Shown here piece by piece: positions 58,013 through 64,000 of a DNA stretch of 64,000 nt. The notes beneath the pieces were generated by a model. That model was not told the origin of the DNA. It ran no database searches and worked only from the letters and a program-made list of their open reading frames with translations. The DNA is from Saccharum officinarum (Eukaryota > Streptophyta > Magnoliopsida > Poales > Poaceae), in assembly GCA_020631735.1 (NCBI GenBank), contig CM036179.1:26589063-26653062 (forward strand), in the 5' to 3' direction. Positions within the stretch are counted from its first letter, which is position 1. Every line of letters begins with the position of its first letter. The translations under genes were made by a program, and so were the position numbers.

Positions 58013-58961
58013 GCATCTTGCGAAGCAACCTATGCCCTAGCAAGGCGTCGTTCTATGGGATCATCTTGGGGAAGGAAGACGTGCCCCTTGGGCGCATCTG
58101 GCTCAACGTCACCTTCGGTCAGCCAGGAAACTTCCGCAAGGAGCCACTCACCTTCGAGGTGGTCAACTTCCCTGGTGTCTACCATGCTCTACGGGGCCGG
58201 CCATGCTTCACCAAGTTCATGGCTGCCCCAACTACACCTATCTGAAGCTAAAGATGCCCGGCCCCAAGGGAGTCATCACCGTCAAAGGTAGCTTCGAACA
58301 AGCCTACTACTACGAGCAAGACTGCGTCATCCAAGTAGCCGTGCTCATCACCCCCTGTGCTCCTGACGACCTCGGCCGTGACACGAGAAGGATGCCGGTG
58401 AAGGAAGCAGCGAAGGTAGCAACAGTGCCTGACCACCCGGGCCCCGACGAGGTGGCCAAGACTCCTAGCGGCAGCGATGGCTCGGCTAGCCCCTCCATCC
58501 AAGTGCTCGGCCCCCTAGAACGGGTTGACCTGATCGAGGTGAGTTTAGACCTTTTCCCATGAGGGAAGGCCACCGCTGAGCCATTCGCCTAGAAGCGTTG
58601 TCTCCTAAGCCAGTGCCCGCCTGCCGACCTCCTTCGCTGGCCCCTCTCTCCAACAATAAAAACCAAGATAAGTCCCATCCTCCTGACCTTCTTACTTTGC
58701 TTGCCTTCACTACTGTCTCCTTCATCCTGAGCGACTCCAGTAGTGGCTCGACCACGTCAAAGGATTGACTAAGCTAACCATCTATTGCCCCCTTTGAAGG
58801 AGGATCACAGCAGAAGGCCCTCGGGCAAGCCAAGGACCGGACGGATGGAGCAGGTGGGATGGGCAAAAGGTCGGCAAGGCGCTAACAGAACGGCCCCGGC
58901 TGCCGCGTTACCAGCTATGTCCCCTTTCCCTTCTCTTATGTCCATTTCATTCAATTACAGC
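58013..58961 (+). pseudogene. pro: E2 protease, C-terminal part, and spacer
   Basis: The frame resumes after the Sirevirus: 'SFYGIILGKEDVPLGRIWLN', 'VNFPGVYHALRGRPCFTKF', then in another frame 'YLKLKMPGPKGVITVKGSF' and 'EQAYYYEQDCVIQ', to a stop at about 58560. These match the E1 protease at 15142-14615. After the stop the sequence is the same kind of spacer as in E1 ('ccaagataagtcccatcctc') until 58961. Confidence 0.75.
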
Positions 58962-59259
58962 TGTAACACACTAGGTGTTAGGCTTGCATTTTGCACTTGC
59001 ATTGCATGAGCATAAGCATCATCATTCATACATGAGCATTGCATATGCAACAATACATGTGAAACATACAAGTGAAACCTATGAAACATTGCTTTGAAAT
59101 ATATGAAACATAACATGACCATTCTATGTTTCAATGGGTGTATACTTATGATCATGTGTGGGTAATGCAAGTGGTTGATGTTTGGTCACTAAAACACCTT
59201 AGCTACACTTAGGATGCCTAATTATGCTTCTAGGGTTTAGTTTGACTAGGAGCTCCTCT
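58962..59259 (+). repeat. Start of a Tekay-like LTR, truncated
   Basis: Co-linearity with the E1 spacer ends here and 'tgtaacacactaggtg' begins, resembling the 'tgtaacaccctag' start at 3118. It breaks off where repeat A starts. A possible matching LTR end, 'ttcggggtatgaca', lies at 61838, so 58962-61838 might be one LTR interrupted by repeats. Confidence 0.45.
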
Positions 59260-60360
59260 TTGATTCTTCTAAGATCAATTAATTTGCAGTATAGTCCAAT
59301 TGTTCATGTCCTTTCATCAAATTTAGTTTTCCTGCTACCTACATGGTAGTAGTGCGCAAAGATCTATAACCTTCATGGTTAATTGAGGCTTATTTGTGGA
59401 TAAAATAATTACAAAATTATTTAGATAGACAAAAATAGGTAATTGTTTATATGCAAAACATATAAATCTTATTTATTCCATGCAAATTAACACATATTAG
59501 TATTTAGTATAGATAAGAATTGCAACTAAGAATATTAAATGCTTCACATTAGTCTTCCAGCTTATAAGATAACCATTATCTCTTCTATGAGTTTACATAA
59601 TCCACTAAATTCAACAGGAATAAAAACTTAATGAACCCCCCTAATACTTTTAGATAGTAAGTTTAGAGACAATACAAGTCTATAATCACACGATTTAAGT
59701 TCTTCTTCAAGAGAAACTTTAAATGCTTTATTTATATATATTCTTACATGTCTAGCTTCTATGCTTGATGCTTAGCAGTGCCATACATGCTTCATTTCAT
59801 AGTTGTGATATGTAATCATCGTCCTTCTAGGAGTACCATATATGCAAGTCATATATCCTAATTCATAAAACTATCTAGATCAAAAATTCTAACTCAATGT
59901 CTACTTGATACATAGTAATTGTGATTGATAATTTGAAATAATTTTAGTACTTCAATGCTCTTGATCATTTGTTTCAAGAAACATTTCTTTTAGAATTAGA
60001 CATAGTATTGTTTATCATCTCATATTTTGTGAATTAATTCAAATGCTAAGATAAAAGCAAATTATATTTGTTTATAGAGCAGCATGGGTTCACTGACTAA
60101 AATCAATCGAGGCTGCCAACGATGAGAAATTAGTTTTGAACATCTCTAGGTGCTCCCATTGCTATTTAGCTAAGGACATCTCCAGACGTTAGTGGTCTCC
60201 AGAGGTCAATGCAAAGCCACATAGAAATTTTGATGATGTGGAGATATAGTGAGGTGAGAAAAAGTGTTTCGTAAAACAACCACCTAAAAGCTAAAATTTA
60301 GGATTATGTGCCAAGTTCGACACTGTTGTATGGATTACGATTGCCATGCAACTCACAATA
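59260..60360 (+). repeat. Repeat A, copy 1 (1.1 kb)
   Basis: It is a direct repeat of 61907-63003, from 'ttgattcttctaagatcaat' to 'catgcaactcacaata', with a few substitutions and a 13-bp indel near 59655. It is AT-rich and non-coding. Its class is unknown. Confidence 0.85.
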
Positions 60361-61602
60361 AAGTAGCTAGTGTATATGAGTTTGTGAATAATACCAGTTT
60401 GGCATTGTATATATGATGACATATTATTGTATATAAACACTGTATGCGTACACACTTCTACAGCAAGCAAGTTTCATGCACATCAGATAACCGTAGTAAA
60501 ATTAATGTCCCCCTACATCTCCCGCGCTAAGTATTTTCCAGAGCATTTTTCCACTAACAGGAAGGGCTGTTGAGCTTGATGTACATGTCGTGAGAGTGAA
60601 GTCGGGTGGAGGGTAGGAGGTGGCGGCAATTGACCGCTCTGAGTGGGTCCTTGATGTAAAACATATTATTAGTGGTTAAAAATTTTCATTCTCTGTATCT
60701 CATGATCAGTACAGTAGATAAAAGTAGAGCACATAGACATAAAGATAGAGAAAATATTAGATAGAAATCTAATAGCATACTTCAAAAGATATCCCATATC
60801 GATCATGTTCTTAAAATAATAGAAATTTAGATCCATGTACCCCATCCACAATGCAAGCCCACTCATGTATGCTATGAAATGCAGTAAGGTTAATGTTCAG
60901 CATACCTACAGACTCAGGGATGTTCTCCCCTGCACATATCATAGTTTAGAAAACTATTTCATTGCCTAGCTTCTTTATTATTTAACCAAAGTTTGATCCA
61001 AGTACACATAGGGTATTCTAAAAACAAAATTGGATCATATACATCAACAATCATATTTATGCAACCTATAATTTCACATGGAATATCTTCTAGATTTTTC
61101 TACTTGCCATTAATTCAAAATTCCCTAAATGCCTTTCTTCATAAATCCCAAATCCTCATAAGTATATATCTACCAATACAATTTCCACTATACTCTAACC
61201 TACTATATTCAATTGGGTCACTTCTCCATTGAGCTAATTTCAGATTAACCTACTCCCACTAATTTTTAGGCTGCTTGGCCCTAGACCATCTATTGCTTAT
61301 GCAAGCGAGGCATTGAAAGCAGAATATCCCATAGTTCAACTAGAACTATATAGACACAACATGCTAGCTTCTATATGCTAATATATATGCTAAAGTAGTG
61401 ATAGTTGCAGCTCAACTAGAGTGCAACATAGTAATACACATTCATGTGGAATGTTCATACTCAATTCAAACATAGTCGGTAATAGCAATACACAAAGCTA
61501 CAAGAAGCTTGCTTGCAAGTGTAGAAATACAAACTCAGCCGGAAGGGACACGGTTAGGACTTCAAGTCCTTATACATGCACATCAAGAGAGATTTAGGAA
61601 GG
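60359..61602 (+). repeat. Repeat B, copy 2 (intact at the E2 insertion point)
   Basis: It is co-linear with 43142-44427. It continues past 'aggaagg' (61602) into 'ctatccctatt', which shows the sequence as it was without E2. The small frames inside are not conserved between the copies as proteins. Confidence 0.8.
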
Positions 61603-61906
61603 CTATCCCTATTAAATATATGTTACCCACATTTTATTATGCCTCTCTACCCAAAATTTCTCCTCCTTTCATGTTATCATTACTTCATGTAGGAATATGC
61701 TTCATGCATTATCTAAGAATAATCATTTCAAATTTCCCATTGAATTGATCTAATCATACTTTTAGTGTTTATTGATTGAGGCTTGAAATTTACACGTTTA
61801 GTGTACTATTCAGTGTACAAAATATTCGGGGTATGACAAAAACTTCTAGCTTCTAGGCTAAAGTATTACATAGTTAGTTTAAGGATTATACTATTTCTTG
61901 GCTAAA
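61603..61906. other. DNA between repeat B copy 2 and repeat A copy 2
   Basis: It probably continues repeat B beyond the point where copy 1 is cut. 'ttcggggtatgaca' ending at 61838 resembles an LTR end. There is no gene. Confidence 0.4.
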
Positions 61907-63003
61907 TTGATTCTTCTAAGATCAATTAATTTGCAGTATAGTCCAATTGTTCATGTCCTTTCATCAAATTTAGTTTTCCTGCTACCTACATGGTAGTAGT
62001 GCGCAAAGATCTATAACCTTCATGGTTAATTGAGGCTTATTTGTGGATAAAATAATTACAAAATTATTTAGATAGACAAAAATAGGTAATTGTTTATATG
62101 CGAAACATATAAATCTTATTTATTCCATGCAAATTAACACATATTAGTATTTAGTATAGATAAGAATTGCAACTAAGAATATTAAATGCTTCACATTAGT
62201 CTTCCAGCTTATAAGATAACCATTATCTCTTCTATGAGTTTACATAATCCACTAAATTCAACAGGAATAAAAACTTAATGAACCCCCCTAATACTTTTAG
62301 AGACAATACAAGTCTATAATCACACGATTTAAGTTCTTCTTCAAGAGAAACTTTAAATGTTTTAATTTCTATATATTCTTACATGTCTAGCTTGTAGCTT
62401 CTATGCTTGACACTTAGCAGCGTCATACAAGCTTCATTTCATAGTTGTGATATGTAATTGTCATCCTTCTAGGAGTATAATATATGCAAGTTATATATAC
62501 CCTGATTCTTAAAACTGTCTAGATCGAAATTCTAACTCAATGTCTACTTGATACTTAGTAATTGTGATTGATAATTTGAAATAAGTTTAGTACTTCAATG
62601 CTCTTGATCATTTGTTTCAAGAAACATTTCTTTTAGAATTAGACATAGTATTGTTTATCATCTCATATTTTGTGAATTAATTCAAATGCTAAGATAAAAG
62701 CAAATTATATTTGTTTATAGAGCATCATCGGTTCACTGACTAAAATCAATCGAGGCTGCCAACGATGAGAAACTAGTTTTGAACATCTCTAGGTGCTCCC
62801 ATTGCTATTTAGCTAAGGACATCTCCAGACGTTAGTGGTCTCCAGAGGTCAATGCAAAGCCACATAGAAATTTTGATGATGTGGAGATATAGTGAGGTGA
62901 GAAAAGGTGTTTCGTAAAACAACCACCTAAAAGCTAAAATTTAGGATTATGTGCCAAGTTCCACATCGTTGTATGAATTACCATTGCCATGCAACTCACA
63001 ATA
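61907..63003 (+). repeat. Repeat A, copy 2
   Basis: It is a direct repeat of 59260-60360. Just beyond its right edge 'aactcacaatattc' (62993) is followed by the inverse 'aagaattgtgagtt' (63031), a short hairpin that copy 1 lacks. Confidence 0.85.
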
Positions 63004-63518
63004 TTCCTTTTATTCTATGCACAAATTAATAAGAATTGTGAGTTATTACGAGACAATTAAAATGATAACTCAATATATAAGTTGTGTATTAAATTGACTT
63101 ATGATTACGTGGAACTAAATGGTAGTGTTTTGCTCCTAGCGGATGGCTAGGGAAAAAAGACGCTAAAGATCCATAATAGAAGCATCAAGATCGTCTTGAA
63201 TTTAAATTTATAAGAGAACTAAGGAAGTGGATAAAAACTTTGGAAAGTGATTTTTGTCGCCAATAGAGTTCACCAAGATGAGACCGAATGCTACTTGATT
63301 TGACCTTAGCTAACATTATGCAGTCACGAAATAATAATAGATAAAAAGAAAAGACAAGAAAGATAGCAATAGCGTCAAGTCTGGATTGGAGTTCATGTTA
63401 ATAGATAGAGTAAAGATGCATCGAGAGAAGATAATTATAATCAAATAAATAAATGAATCTATTTATAAAAAATATTTAAATAAAATTTATTAATATTATG
63501 ATAATAAGCAAATTAGTT
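63004..63518. other. AT-rich DNA, probably the 3' part of a Helitron-type element
   Basis: There is no gene. It leads into the Helitron-like terminus at 63519-63548. The left end of such an element was not found, so the extent is unknown. Confidence 0.35.
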
Positions 63519-63548
63519 ACCCGCACTATTTGCTGGGCAACCTGCTAG
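63519..63548 (+). mobile_element. Helitron-like 3' terminus
   Basis: A short stem-loop 'cccgcactatttgctggg' is followed, after 'caacctg', by CTAG and then a T. Helitrons end in a hairpin a few bases before CTRR and insert next to T. The stem has one unpaired base. Confidence 0.55.
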
Positions 63549-64000
63549 TATACATATACACACTGCATCTCCGATCCCTGCCCGGCCCCCACACAGACAG
63601 AAACGTACGTACGTACAGTCGCATGCACACTACCGTACATACGTAGCAAGCTGGCGAAGCTTCACTGAAACCAGTTATTAAGGGGGGAAAAGAAAGCGCA
63701 GGCGATCACGATGGAGACCATGCACGCATTGAATGGCGCCACGAAAGAGGTATGACATGCAAGTTTAGATGGAGAGGGATCTATCGTGATGTCTTTATTT
63801 TGGAGGGTCCGGCCGGCCGGCAATCGGAGACAGCCACGCATGCCATTCTTCGATCGGGCGGCACTGAAATGATTACTCCTACTTTCTCCTGTCACAGACA
63901 AAAGAGTGGTGTTTTAAACGTTGACAACGCATGGTCTCGTAGATTCTATCTCATGTTAAAGCGGTTCCGTAATAGTATAACGTTGATATATTTTTGCATA
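63549..64000. other. Unassigned DNA, possibly near a gene start
   Basis: GC content rises, with 'acgtacgtacgtac' near 63605. 'atggagaccatgcacgc' at 63711 opens a 13-codon stretch followed by a donor-like 'GAG|gtatga' (63748/63749). This is too little to call a gene; the rest would lie outside the window. Confidence 0.3.

Larger units (their letters stand above)
44428..58961 (+). mobile_element. E2: gag-pro Ty3 (Tat-like) element of the E1 family, 3'-truncated
   Basis: It consists of an LTR, a primer site and gag up to the middle of protease (47961), then a nested Sirevirus. The remaining protease and spacer (58013-58961) follow before it breaks off against a different LTR-like sequence. Its own 3' LTR is absent, so there is no target duplication to check. 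The left flank is repeat B, and the second B copy shows the uninserted site. Like E1 it shows no polymerase, though the truncation would hide one downstream. Confidence 0.75.

Noticed and set aside
59260..63003. Repeat A copies as the two LTRs of one element with B as its interior
   Set aside because: There is no matching target duplication (ctctt against atatt), no primer site after copy 1 and no polypurine tract before copy 2; kept as a mosaic instead.
63711..63749. Short ATG frame with a donor-like site as a first exon
   Set aside because: Thirteen codons without a following exon in the window are not enough to call a gene.

Overview
The window is transposon-dense plant nuclear DNA. It looks like a grass, probably Andropogoneae (sorghum, sugarcane or Miscanthus type). 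The basis is the mix of families: Tekay/Del-, Athila- and Tat-like Ty3 elements, a Sirevirus-type Ty1/copia element, a CACTA transposon with the grass 'tttgccgagtgtc' subterminal repeat, and a cluster of Tourist-like MITEs. I saw no intact cellular gene. The only host-like coding remnant is an F-box pseudogene at 29.2-30.4 kb. The species is inferred.

Layout. Positions 1-2335 hold the 3' end of a long Tekay-type LTR plus flank. After a 100-N gap, the 3' end of such an element, a complete LTR (3118-8474) and the same flank follow, so 1-2335 and about 7302-9634 are copies differing by about 2% by eye. From 9270 to 28726 a minus-strand gag-pro Ty3 element (E1) is framed by the target duplication CACGG. 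E1 holds three LTR copies, two complete. Its gag is split by a solo LTR (duplication GTCAC), which is itself split by an 8.55-kb Athila-like element. That element has one long gag-protease frame, two protease-like domains and no polymerase. This is a three-level nest with readable junctions.

From 28.7 to 44.4 kb lies quieter DNA: the F-box pseudogene, a 3.4-kb CACTA element (32064-35497) with six readable exons of a Transposase_24/TNPA-type gene, nine small Tourist-like MITEs, and a patch of 'cacagacg' repeats at 41.8-42.2 kb.

A second member of the E1 family (E2, plus strand) starts at 44428. A 10-kb Sirevirus-type copia element (47962-58007, minus strand, duplication GACGG) sits in its protease. 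The Sirevirus has recognisable gag, protease, integrase, RT and RNase H, but carries stop codons, a frameshift, a lysine in place of the third integrase catalytic residue, and an 867-bp deletion in one LTR. E2 ends at 58961 against another Tekay-like LTR start. The last 5 kb is a repeat mosaic (A-B-A'), in which B is a second copy of 43142-44427 that keeps the empty insertion site of E2, followed by a probable Helitron 3' end at 63548.

All of these elements look defective. Three separate families here (E1/E2, the Athila-like element, the CACTA element) have lost or never had polymerase or transposase and would need proteins made elsewhere. Coordinates of termini come from reading repeats and target duplications. 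Family names come from motifs recognised by eye, not from a database search.
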